NCBI GenBank assembly: GCA_028723145.1
Contig: JAQYFM010000201.1
Location: 1 to 7,049 of the forward strand
Reading direction: 5' to 3'
Length of the DNA: 7,049 nucleotides
From: Spirochaetales bacterium
GTDB taxonomy: Bacteria; Spirochaetota; Spirochaetia; Sphaerochaetales; Sphaerochaetaceae
Below, in pieces: positions 1 through 5,498 of this stretch. Numbering within the stretch: position 1 is the first letter of the stretch; every line of letters starts with the position of its first letter. The notes beneath the pieces were generated by a model. The model was not told where the DNA came from. It worked only from the letters and a program-made list of their open reading frames with translations, and ran no database searches. The position numbers and the translations under genes are program-made.

Positions 1-1227
1 TTGCTCTTTTCCTGATTTATAAACAGGGAAAAAGGCTGATAGTGCAGAAAGAATTACAGCAAGTAGTGGAATAACGATAAATGATTGCCAATAAAACCCT
101 GGTCGCATAATTAATGGAATTCTATATCCAATATCCATATCTGCTGAGAGGAGAGATGTTAAATCTATTCCATATTTAGAAAGAGGAATCATTACAACAA
201 CTGCAAGAAGAGCTCCTAACAAAGCACCTATTATTCCTGTTATAGTGCCTTCAATTACAAATTGGGTAATAATGGTTTTTCTCGAAAAACCTAATGCTTT
301 TAGCATAGCTGTTTCTTTTCTTCTTTCCATTACAGCCATTATCATTGTATTTGATATCCCTGCTCCTGCAATAATGAATAGAAATAGAAGCATGACAAAT
401 GAACTTCCTTTATCTCCATTCATGATAGCCATAAGATCATCATTTACATCTTCATAGTATTTTGCTTCAAGATTCAGACCAATTATGTCTTGAATTTTTG
501 ATGCAAACTTTCTTGATGCAACTGAAGTAAGACCATCAGAAACGGCTATTTCTGTTACTCCTCCATCAAGAAGTAAATAGTTATTTAAATCATCTAAGCT
601 TACAAAGACTTGAGACATGTTGACTTGAGGATCTTCTGAGTTAATTATTCCACAAACCTCTAGATCTATTGTTTCATTAAATCCCATTAAACCTGTAGTT
701 GAAAGTGTTACTATATCTCCAACTTTAAGATGTAATTTATCTGCAATAATGGAACCTAAAACAATTTCATCTTCATTTTTTAACCAAGATCCATCAGAAA
801 TACTCTCACTTAACTTAAAGACAGCTTTATCTTTTTTACTATCAACACCAACTAAAATAGCATTTAGAGAAAATTCACTATCTTCTTTATCATTGTAGCT
901 AATAATTTCACATACAGATTTATACCTAGGAGTATATGAAATCCCCATATTATCGAGCTTTTCAGATGCGTCTTTATAAAGTGAATAATCAATTAGAATA
1001 TCTGTTGGTAATTCCTTTCTTTTTTCAAAATACCCAGGACTGTAGATAGTAACTTCTGAGCTTTCATAGGAAAGGAGGTTATATGTAGACATATCAAAAA
1101 TGCCTCTAATAAGTCCATCAACCACAGTAGAAACTAGAACAGAAACTAATACAGCTATAATTGTAATAATTGTTCTTGTTTTGTAGCGGGCTAAGTTCCT
1201 TAGTGAGAGCTGTAAACTCCTTAACAT
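1..1227 (-). CDS. ABC exporter permease, LolC/LolE/MacB (FtsX-domain) type, 3' end cut by window edge
   Basis: This is the membrane subunit of a type VII ABC system (lipoprotein release, efflux or mechanotransmission), partnered with the ATPase upstream. Reading the minus strand from ATG at 1227 gives 409 uninterrupted codons to the window edge. A cytoplasmic N-terminal segment (LSLRNLARYKTRT, about 8-19) leads into TM1 (17-39). A large periplasmic MacB-like domain (40-275) follows, with the family-typical stretch GSIIADKLHLKVGDIVTLST near 158-177. Then come TM2 (276-298), the cytoplasmic coupling segment MERRKETAMLKALGFSRKT (300-318), TM3 (about 325-348) and TM4 (382-402). The last residues seen, FPVYKSGKEQ, are the usual C-terminal end, so probably only about ten residues are missing. 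The start overlaps the ATPase stop by 7 bases, and GGAGGA at 1239-1234 lies 6 bases upstream, so the two are translationally coupled. Four TM helices with one periplasmic domain fit LolC/LolE/MacB. The substrate is not predictable, and further partners may lie left of the window. Confidence 0.9.
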   Translation of the reverse strand, partial: MLRSLQLSLRNLARYKTRTIITIIAVLVSVLVSTVVDGLIRGIFDMSTYNLLSYESSEVTIYSPGYFEKRKELPTDILIDYSLYKDASEKLDNMGISYTPRYKSVCEIISYNDKEDSEFSLNAILVGVDSKKDKAVFKLSESISDGSWLKNEDEIVLGSIIADKLHLKVGDIVTLSTTGLMGFNETIDLEVCGIINSEDPQVNMSQVFVSLDDLNNYLLLDGGVTEIAVSDGLTSVASRKFASKIQDIIGLNLEAKYYEDVNDDLMAIMNGDKGSSFVMLLFLFIIAGAGISNTMIMAVMERRKETAMLKALGFSRKTIITQFVIEGTITGIIGALLGALLAVVVMIPLSKYGIDLTSLLSADMDIGYRIPLIMRPGFYWQSFIVIPLLAVILSALSAFFPVYKSGKEQ

Positions 1228-1916
1228 CCCTTATCCTCCACAACCTTTCCGTCCTTTAAGATTATTACTCTTTCTACATTTTCCAAAACCTCTTGGTCGT
1301 GAGAAGAATAAATTATAGTTAATCCATATTTGTGACTTAAATCAGATAACAGAGCTAGGATGAGCTGACTATTTTTGCTATCAAGATTAGCAGTTGGTTC
1401 ATCTGCTAAAATAATTCTAGGTTTTCTAACAATTGCTCTAGCAATAGAAACTCTTTGCTGTTGTCCTCCAGAAAGCTGACCTGGACGTCTATCTTCATAC
1501 CCTTCAAGTCCTACTGCTTTGAGTGCTTCTTTTGCTGCTTGCTTTGGATCTTTAATTCCAATTTTGTTCATCTCTTCCTTATTAAGAGGTTTAAAAGCAA
1601 GTTCAACATTTTCAAGTGCACTAAGAACTGGAATCAAATTATAACTTTGGAAGATAAAGCCAAGATTTAACTTCCTGTAAGTAGTTTTTTCTTTTTCACT
1701 CATCTTAGCAATGCTATTATTATCAATGATAATATCTCCAGATGTAATGCTATCAAGGGTACCAATTAAGTTTAATAAAGTAGTCTTTCCAGAGCCTGAC
1801 GCACCACTAAAGGCAACTATTTCATGATCTTTTATTGTTAAATTTATTTCATCAAGAGCGTATACGTCCTCTTCACCTGTTTTATATATTTTTACAAGAG
1901 ATTTTATTTCTATCAT
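1221..1916 (-). CDS. ABC exporter ATP-binding protein, LolD/MacB family
   Basis: This 231-residue cytoplasmic ATPase powers the adjoining FtsX-domain permease; its length is typical of LolD-like subunits. All nucleotide-binding motifs are intact. Walker A is GASGSGKT (38-45), the Q-loop glutamine is Q90 (FIFQSYNLIP), and the signature is LSGGQ (148-152) within the family-typical LSGGQQQRVSIARAI. Walker B is IILADE (168-173) with catalytic E173, the D-loop is NLDS, and the switch histidine is H206 (SSHD). The GQQQRV form and the SYNLIPVLSALENVELAF segment after the Q-loop are typical of the LolD/MacB ATPase group rather than of importers. The ATG at 1916-1914 has AAGGAGA at 1930-1924, 7 bases away. 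The C-terminus overlaps the permease start by 7 bases. Lipoprotein release (LolD), macrolide or peptide efflux and other MacB-like roles cannot be separated on this evidence, so no symbol is given. Confidence 0.93.
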   Translation of the reverse strand: MIEIKSLVKIYKTGEEDVYALDEINLTIKDHEIVAFSGASGSGKTTLLNLIGTLDSITSGDIIIDNNSIAKMSEKEKTTYRKLNLGFIFQSYNLIPVLSALENVELAFKPLNKEEMNKIGIKDPKQAAKEALKAVGLEGYEDRRPGQLSGGQQQRVSIARAIVRKPRIILADEPTANLDSKNSQLILALLSDLSHKYGLTIIYSSHDQEVLENVERVIILKDGKVVEDKGC

Positions 1917-1933
1917 AGTTATCTCTCCTTATA

Positions 1934-1947
1934 GATAAAATTTTATC
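1934..1947. repeat. 14-bp perfect palindrome upstream of the exporter ATPase ribosome binding site
   Basis: GATAAAATTTTATC reads the same on both strands. It ends 3 bases upstream (minus-strand sense) of the AAGGAGA Shine-Dalgarno at 1930-1924. With no loop it would make a poor RNA hairpin, so if functional it is more likely a protein-binding dyad. Chance is a real alternative because 12 of 14 bases are A or T. Confidence 0.4.
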
Positions 1948-1957
1948 GATATCTTGT

Positions 1958-1987
1958 ATCATTGCTTTGCAAATAATTATTTGTCAA
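1958..1987 (-). promoter_or_regulatory. Candidate secondary sigma-70 promoter for the exporter operon
   Basis: On the minus strand a perfect -35 hexamer TTGACA (1987-1982) is followed after 18 bases by AATGAT (1963-1958), which matches 4 of 6 bases of the -10 consensus. Transcription would begin near 1951, about 35 bases before the ATPase start codon. It is weaker than the upstream TTGACT/TATAAT promoter. The -35 abuts a CTAACG motif copy at 1990-1995. Confidence 0.35.
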
Positions 1988-2008
1988 GACTAACGTTTTA
2001 TTTAAAAT
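1981..2008 (+). promoter_or_regulatory. Weak candidate distal promoter facing the importer operon
   Basis: TTGTCA (1981-1986, 5 of 6 matches) is followed after 16 bases by TAAAAT (2003-2008, 5 of 6). Transcription from here would leave a leader of over 200 bases containing the palindrome and the nested inverted repeats. AT-rich DNA produces such matches readily, and this one competes with the closer candidate at 2124-2150. Confidence 0.2.
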
Positions 2009-2031
2009 AATGTTTCAACAAATGAAATGTT

Positions 2032-2060
2032 ATTATAGCTACCTAACGATAGGTAGTCAA
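2032..2060 (-). promoter_or_regulatory. Near-consensus sigma-70 promoter for the exporter operon
   Basis: On the minus strand, TTGACT (2060-2055) and a perfect TATAAT (2037-2032) are separated by exactly 17 bases, so 11 of 12 hexamer positions match consensus. Transcription would start near 2025, about 110 bases ahead of the ATPase start codon. The spacer is almost entirely filled by the palindrome at 2039-2056, which suggests repression. The hexamers and spacing are seen directly; promoter activity is inferred. Confidence 0.6.
2039..2056. promoter_or_regulatory. Palindromic candidate operator within the exporter promoter
   Basis: CTACCTA and TAGGTAG form a perfect 7+7 bp inverted repeat around the 4-base centre ACGA. 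The dyad occupies the 17-base spacer of the minus-strand promoter and touches two bases of its -35 hexamer. A repressor bound here would block RNA polymerase; MerR-type activation usually uses a longer (19-20 bp) spacer, so repression is the simpler reading. As RNA it could also form a short stem with a tetraloop, but there is no U-tract, so it is not a terminator. Confidence 0.5.
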
Positions 2061-2126
2061 TCAAATATCATAATATTTATGGTAAAAACCATGTGAAATA
2101 CACCTTATTTTATTGCTATTTGATTG
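2058..2126. repeat. Nested inverted repeat (10-bp arms enclosing a smaller hairpin)
   Basis: The outer arms CAATCAAATA (2058-2067) and TATTTGATTG (2117-2126) are perfect reverse complements. Between them lies an inner dyad, ATGGT (2079-2083) and ACCAT (2088-2092) around an AAAA loop. It extends through TATTT (2074-2078) and AAATA (2096-2100) with a 3-base bulge. The left outer arm begins in the -35 hexamer of the exporter promoter, and the right arm overlaps the -35 of a candidate importer promoter. It could be a DNA looping or protein-binding structure; it lacks a T-run and is not an intrinsic terminator. Confidence 0.4.
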
Positions 2127-2150
2127 TCAAACTTTTCTAAGTCTGATAAT
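2124..2150 (+). promoter_or_regulatory. Candidate promoter for the importer operon
   Basis: TTGTCA (2124-2129, 5 of 6 matches) and GATAAT (2145-2150, 5 of 6) are separated by 15 bases, slightly short of optimal. A start near 2157 would leave a leader of about 77 bases before the binding-protein start codon and fall on the small dyad ACTAA/TTAGT (2156-2170). This is the best plus-strand candidate in the gap, though the spacing lowers confidence. Confidence 0.4.
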
Positions 2151-2155
2151 TAACT

Positions 2156-2172
2156 ACTAAGGTCGTTAGTCT
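2156..2172. promoter_or_regulatory. Candidate operator at the importer transcription start
   Basis: ACTAA (2156-2160) and TTAGT (2166-2170) form a 5+5 bp dyad around GGTCG, six bases downstream of the candidate -10 GATAAT. The stretch CGTTAGTCT (2164-2172) is the exact reverse complement of AGACTAACG at 1987-1995. It shares the CTAACG core with the palindrome at 2039-2056. A common binding protein is inferred from the shared core and the placement over a likely start site. Confidence 0.35.
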
Positions 2173-2187
2173 ACACTGACAAAGAAA

Positions 2188-2215
2188 TAAATGTATATTA
2201 ACATTTAATTAAATG
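2188..2215. repeat. Overlapping dyads in the importer leader
   Basis: TAAATGT (2188-2194) and ACATTTA (2201-2207) form a 7+7 bp inverted repeat with a 6-base loop. The perfect 14-bp palindrome CATTTAATTAAATG (2202-2215) shares the middle segment CATTTAA. That segment can therefore pair upstream or downstream, but not both. The second dyad ends 8 bases before the Shine-Dalgarno. The stems are nearly all A/T and weak, so a role in translation control is only a possibility. Confidence 0.3.
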
Positions 2216-2223
2216 AGTCTCTT

Positions 2224-2229
2224 AGGGGG
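2224..2229 (+). promoter_or_regulatory. Ribosome binding site deciding the binding-protein start
   Basis: AGGGGG lies 4 bases before the ATG at 2234, from which translation gives a clean MKK signal peptide. The upstream in-frame ATG at 2213 has only AT-rich sequence before it, and it would add seven residues (MSLLGGT) that spoil the usual positively charged start. The 2234 start is therefore preferred. Confidence 0.75.
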
Positions 2230-2233
2230 AACC

Positions 2234-3727
2234 ATGAAAAAAATAATTACTCTATTATTAGTTTTAAGTTTAGCTTTTTCTTTATTTGCAGGGGGTTCTG
2301 CAGAAAAAAATGAAACAGTTAAAAAAGATATAATAACAATGGCTATTCCAGTTGATCCAGATGGGTTAGATCCTCAGTTAACTGCATCTGCTAGTACATT
2401 CCAAATATCAAGCAATATCTATGAGACATTAATCACTGTTGATGATAAAGGTGAAATAATACCAGCTTTAGCAAGTTCTTGGAGTGTAAGTGAGGATGGG
2501 TTAGCAATAACCTTTGTCTTAAGAGATGGAGCTGTTTTTTCTAACGGAAATCCTTGTGATTCTTTAGCTGTTAAAGCTTCCTTTGATAGATTAACAAGTG
2601 ATATTAGTGTTAGACGTGCAGATTATTCATTTATCACTTCAATTGAAACTCCAAATGCAAATACTATTGTATTTAAAATGGACAAATTAAATGTTGCGGC
2701 TCTATCATCATTTGCATATCCATGGGCTGCAGTTGTAGATGCCTCAGCAGAAAACTTAAGAAATAAACCTGTAGGTACAGGTCCATATGTATTAACCTCT
2801 TGGACTGCTCAGCAGGATTTAGTATTAGATTTAAACAAAGATTATCCATATGAAGTAAAAAATGAAGGTGTAAGGTTTGTCATTATGCCTGATTTAACTG
2901 CTGAAATTACAGCATTAAATGCGAAAGAGGTTGATTTAATTTTAATTACAGGTGACCTTGCTTCTGCTGTTGAAAATAAGGGTTACAACATCATTAGTGT
3001 TGCTGGTAATGGTTTACAGCTCATGGCAATGAACTCATCAAATAAAGCATTAAGTGATATCAGAGTACGACAGGCTATTAACTATGCTGTAAATAAGGAT
3101 GAAGTTATTGAAGCTGTATGGTGGGGCTATGGTAAAAAGATAGGTTCTCACTTTCCTGTTGTCTTAAAGGACTATGTAGACTACTCAGAAAACTATTCTT
3201 ACAACCCTGAAAAAGCCAAAGAACTTTTAGCTGAAGCTGGATATGCAAATGGATTAACACTACGTATGGATTTACCAAAGAACTATCAAGAGTATGTAAA
3301 TGCAGGTATTGTTATTGCCCAATCATTAAAGAAGGTTGGTATCACGGTTGATATTAACATTGTTGAATGGGCTTATTGGCTTAGTGAAGTTTATGTAGGA
3401 AGAAACTATGATTTAACAGTAGTTGGACACACTGGACGCTTGGACCCATATGCACTACTTGTAAAGTACCTTTCTTATGGTAATGAAAACTATTTTAACT
3501 ATGCTAATAGTGAAGTTGATGCGTTACTTGAAAAATATCAGAGTGAACTTAAGGATAGTAAAAGAAGTGAGTATGTTAAACGCATACAGGAAATCTTAGC
3601 TAACGAGGTTCCAGCACTATATATTCAAGATCCTATTCAGATATTTGTTGCTCAGAGTGACATTTTTGGATTTAAAGCTTATCCTATTAATATCTATCAG
3701 ATGAAGGAAGTATATAGGACAAAGTAA
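2234..3727 (+). CDS. Periplasmic solute-binding protein of a peptide/nickel-type ABC importer (SBP_bac_5 family)
   Basis: This 497-residue protein captures the substrate in the periplasm and delivers it to the permeases encoded next. Residues 1-19 form a signal peptide (MKK, hydrophobic core ITLLLVLSLAFSLFA), then GGSAEK with no cysteine at the cleavage region, so it should be soluble rather than a lipoprotein. The mature part follows the SBP_bac_5 pattern. It has DPDGLDPQ (41-48), NIYETL (61-66), SWSVSEDGLAITFVLRDGAVF (82-102), VGTGPYVLTSW (180-190), the hinge-region IRVRQAINYAVNKDEV (276-291), YNPEKAKELLAEAGY (323-337) and GHTGRLDPY (398-406) in the ligand-side lobe. The length is typical. 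The ligand could be a di- or oligopeptide, a nickel chelate or another small molecule; the pocket residues do not settle it. The stop overlaps the first permease start by one base (TAATG). Confidence 0.92.
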   Translation: MKKIITLLLVLSLAFSLFAGGSAEKNETVKKDIITMAIPVDPDGLDPQLTASASTFQISSNIYETLITVDDKGEIIPALASSWSVSEDGLAITFVLRDGAVFSNGNPCDSLAVKASFDRLTSDISVRRADYSFITSIETPNANTIVFKMDKLNVAALSSFAYPWAAVVDASAENLRNKPVGTGPYVLTSWTAQQDLVLDLNKDYPYEVKNEGVRFVIMPDLTAEITALNAKEVDLILITGDLASAVENKGYNIISVAGNGLQLMAMNSSNKALSDIRVRQAINYAVNKDEVIEAVWWGYGKKIGSHFPVVLKDYVDYSENYSYNPEKAKELLAEAGYANGLTLRMDLPKNYQEYVNAGIVIAQSLKKVGITVDINIVEWAYWLSEVYVGRNYDLTVVGHTGRLDPYALLVKYLSYGNENYFNYANSEVDALLEKYQSELKDSKRSEYVKRIQEILANEVPALYIQDPIQIFVAQSDIFGFKAYPINIYQMKEVYRTK

Positions 3728-4686
3728 TGCTTAAATACGCACTCAAAAGGTTACTATCGTCGCTTGCGGTCATCTTCTTTGTAACTCTAATTACTTTTTT
3801 TGTAATTTCTGTTATTCCAGGGGACCAAGCTATCCTTGCATTAGGGCTTGATGCTACACAGGAAAGCCTAGACACATTACGCTCCTCTCTAGGACTAGAT
3901 AGACCTTTTGTAGTTCGTTATTTTGAATGGCTTGTTGATGCAATAAAATTAAACTTTGGATATTCTGCGGTATATGGAGAGAGTGTAGTAAAGCTTATAG
4001 CATCACGTCTCCCTGTTACATTTTCGCTAACTGTATTTTCAATATTAATTGCCTCAATTTTCTCTTCTCTTCTTGGGTTAATCGCAGCTTTAAATAAAGG
4101 TAAGGTGTCAGACGGAATAATAAGAACAAGTGTTCTAGTTATTTCATCACTTCCTTCCTTTTGGGTTTCACTAATCGCATTAATAGTGTTTTGTGGGAAA
4201 TTAAATTTGTTCCCTGTAAATGGATATATTGCTCCAAATGAAAGCTTTTTTGGCTTTTTAAGGAGTATTACATTAGCATCCTTCATCCTTGCTTTTGGAG
4301 AGCTTGCTTTAATGACAAGAATGTTTCGCTCCTCCCTTGTAAGGTCACTTGCTGATGATTATATGATTAGCTGTGATGTTAAGGGACTAAAACGAAGTAG
4401 GGCGCTACTACACTATGCAGCACGAAGTGCAATAATTGCTCCAATAACACTAATAGGAAACCAGGCTGCAAAGTTATTTGGTGGTACCGTAATTGTTGAG
4501 ACAGTATTTTCTCTTCCAGGTATTGGAAGACTGTTATTAGTTTCAGTTGAACAGCATGATATTGCTCTATTAGAAGGTGTTGTACTTTTTATTACATTAA
4601 TGGTTGTCCTTATGAACTTCTTAACAGACATGTCAGTCGCTCTTGCTGATCCTCTAATAAGATTATCAGGAGGAGAAGCAAAGTGA
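3727..4686 (+). CDS. Importer permease 1, DppB/OppB/NikB type
   Basis: This 319-residue inner-membrane subunit forms half of the translocation channel together with the next gene product. It opens with the family hallmark: YALKRLL, then TM1 (about 9-31), ending FVISVIPGD. A periplasmic loop with LRSSLGLDRPFVVRYFEWL follows. Further membrane segments lie near 98-121, 134-157, 180-200, 236-258 and 283-306. The cytoplasmic EAA loop that docks on the ATPase is DYMISCDVKGLKRSRALLHYA (211-231), and the conserved FSLPGIGRLL (261-270) follows. Length is typical for DppB. AGGA at 3716-3719 sits 7 bases before the ATG, inside the end of the binding-protein gene. The stop overlaps the next start by 4 bases. 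Confidence 0.93.
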   Translation: MLKYALKRLLSSLAVIFFVTLITFFVISVIPGDQAILALGLDATQESLDTLRSSLGLDRPFVVRYFEWLVDAIKLNFGYSAVYGESVVKLIASRLPVTFSLTVFSILIASIFSSLLGLIAALNKGKVSDGIIRTSVLVISSLPSFWVSLIALIVFCGKLNLFPVNGYIAPNESFFGFLRSITLASFILAFGELALMTRMFRSSLVRSLADDYMISCDVKGLKRSRALLHYAARSAIIAPITLIGNQAAKLFGGTVIVETVFSLPGIGRLLLVSVEQHDIALLEGVVLFITLMVVLMNFLTDMSVALADPLIRLSGGEAK

Positions 4687-5498
4687 AAAAACGAAATTAC
4701 TCTTTATATGTAGGTTTATTCCTAATTTCAATAATAGTACTACTTTTTGTTTTATCATTTATATATCTACCATATTCAGTTGATGAAATGGATATTAAAA
4801 ATAGATTTGCTCCTCCAAATGGAGAACATTTACTTGGTACTGACCACTTTGGAAGAGATATCTTTTCTAGAATTTTGGTATCCACTCGTTCTGCTCTTTT
4901 AGTAAGTGTTTCTTCTGTTTTAATTGGTGCAACATTTGGCTTGATATTAGGGGCAATTGCAGCATTATCACCTATTGCTATAGAAACAATAATAATGCGT
5001 TTTGTTGATGCATTAATGGCGTTCCCTGGAATATTATCAGCAATGATGCTATCTGCTGTGTTAGGCAAGGGTGTAATTAATGCAAGTATTGCAATATCCT
5101 TCTTTATGGTTCCGGTATTTGCAAGACTTTCATATTCAATGATTTTGGAAAATAGGAAAAAGGGATATGTAAAAGCTGCTAGAAGCTATGGAGCTTCCAC
5201 TGTTAGACTAGTTGTATTTCATATGCTTCCTGATATGTTTACAAGATTAATTACTCAGCTATCAGCCTCAATCGGAACAGCTATATTAACTGAATCATCA
5301 CTATCATTTTTAGGACTAGGAATACAGCCGCCTGGTGCAAGCCTTGGCTTGATGCTTTCAGAGGCTAAAGGATATGTACTTACAAAGCCATATCAAGCTC
5401 TCTGCCCTGGAATTGTTCTTTCAATTGCTGTCTTAGGGTTCTGTATGCTTGGGGATGGAATAAATTCATATTTGCAAGGAGATATATCCTATGAATGA
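4683..5498 (+). CDS. Importer permease 2, DppC/OppC/NikC type
   Basis: This 271-residue subunit is the second half of the channel. It starts with GTG at 4683, overlapping the previous TGA stop as GTGA. AGGAGGAG at 4668-4675, 7 bases upstream, supports that start. TM1 is near 9-29. The DppC hallmark HLLGTDHFGRDIFSRIL (49-65) lies just before the main permease domain, which has membrane segments near 70-96, 105-127, 130-150, 190-210 and 240-258. The EAA loop is GYVKAARSYGASTVRLVVFH (161-180), followed by ESSLSFLGLGIQPPGASLGLML (204-225), another conserved stretch of this family. Compared with E. coli DppC (about 300 residues) the N-terminus is short, with only a few residues ahead of TM1. The end overlaps the first ATPase start by 8 bases. 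Confidence 0.93.
   Translation: MKKRNYSLYVGLFLISIIVLLFVLSFIYLPYSVDEMDIKNRFAPPNGEHLLGTDHFGRDIFSRILVSTRSALLVSVSSVLIGATFGLILGAIAALSPIAIETIIMRFVDALMAFPGILSAMMLSAVLGKGVINASIAISFFMVPVFARLSYSMILENRKKGYVKAARSYGASTVRLVVFHMLPDMFTRLITQLSASIGTAILTESSLSFLGLGIQPPGASLGLMLSEAKGYVLTKPYQALCPGIVLSIAVLGFCMLGDGINSYLQGDISYE

Larger units (their letters stand above)
1917..2233. promoter_or_regulatory. Divergent intergenic regulatory region between exporter and importer operons
   Basis: About 317 bases separate the first genes of the two divergent operons. The region is more AT-rich than its flanks and holds no convincing gene. An in-frame ATG at 2213 is treated as an upstream codon of the binding-protein frame, not a start. 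The region holds candidate promoters in both directions, a 7+7 bp palindrome, three copies of CTAACG/CGTTAG, a nested inverted repeat, and two 14-bp perfect palindromes next to the two outward-facing ribosome binding sites. Each is listed separately. In such AT-rich DNA, short A/T-only dyads are expected by chance, so the G/C-containing repeats carry more weight. Confidence 0.8.

Noticed and set aside
245..457. Plus-strand open frame of 70 codons inside the exporter permease
   Set aside because: It lies fully antisense to the clearly coding FtsX-domain permease, has no Shine-Dalgarno of note and shows no recognisable domain.
1455..1670. Plus-strand open frame of 71 codons inside the exporter ATPase
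   Set aside because: It is antisense to intact ABC ATPase motifs; composition is Phe/Lys/Cys-rich as expected of a shadow frame.
2039..2056. Palindrome as an intrinsic terminator
   Set aside because: The stem is short and no T-run follows on either strand; the placement within a promoter spacer fits an operator better.
1934..2215. CRISPR array or tandem repeat in the intergenic gap
   Set aside because: The repeats are short, inverted and irregularly spaced, without uniform units or spacers.
2213..2233. Upstream in-frame ATG as the binding-protein start (MSLLGGT extension)
   Set aside because: No Shine-Dalgarno precedes it, and it would place seven uncharged residues before the MKK signal peptide; the ATG at 2234 has AGGGGG at 2224-2229.
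1917..2233. Riboswitch or small RNA gene in the intergenic gap
   Set aside because: I see no known riboswitch core such as a T-box, cobalamin or NiCo consensus, and no stem followed by a T-run that would end a small RNA.
3687..3875. Minus-strand open frame spanning the junction of binding protein and permease 1
   Set aside because: It is antisense to two well-supported genes, with no motif or ribosome binding site.
3918..5068. Three minus-strand open frames (3918-4286, 4413-4631, 4697-5068) under the permease genes
   Set aside because: They mirror hydrophobic permease codons and carry no recognisable domain.
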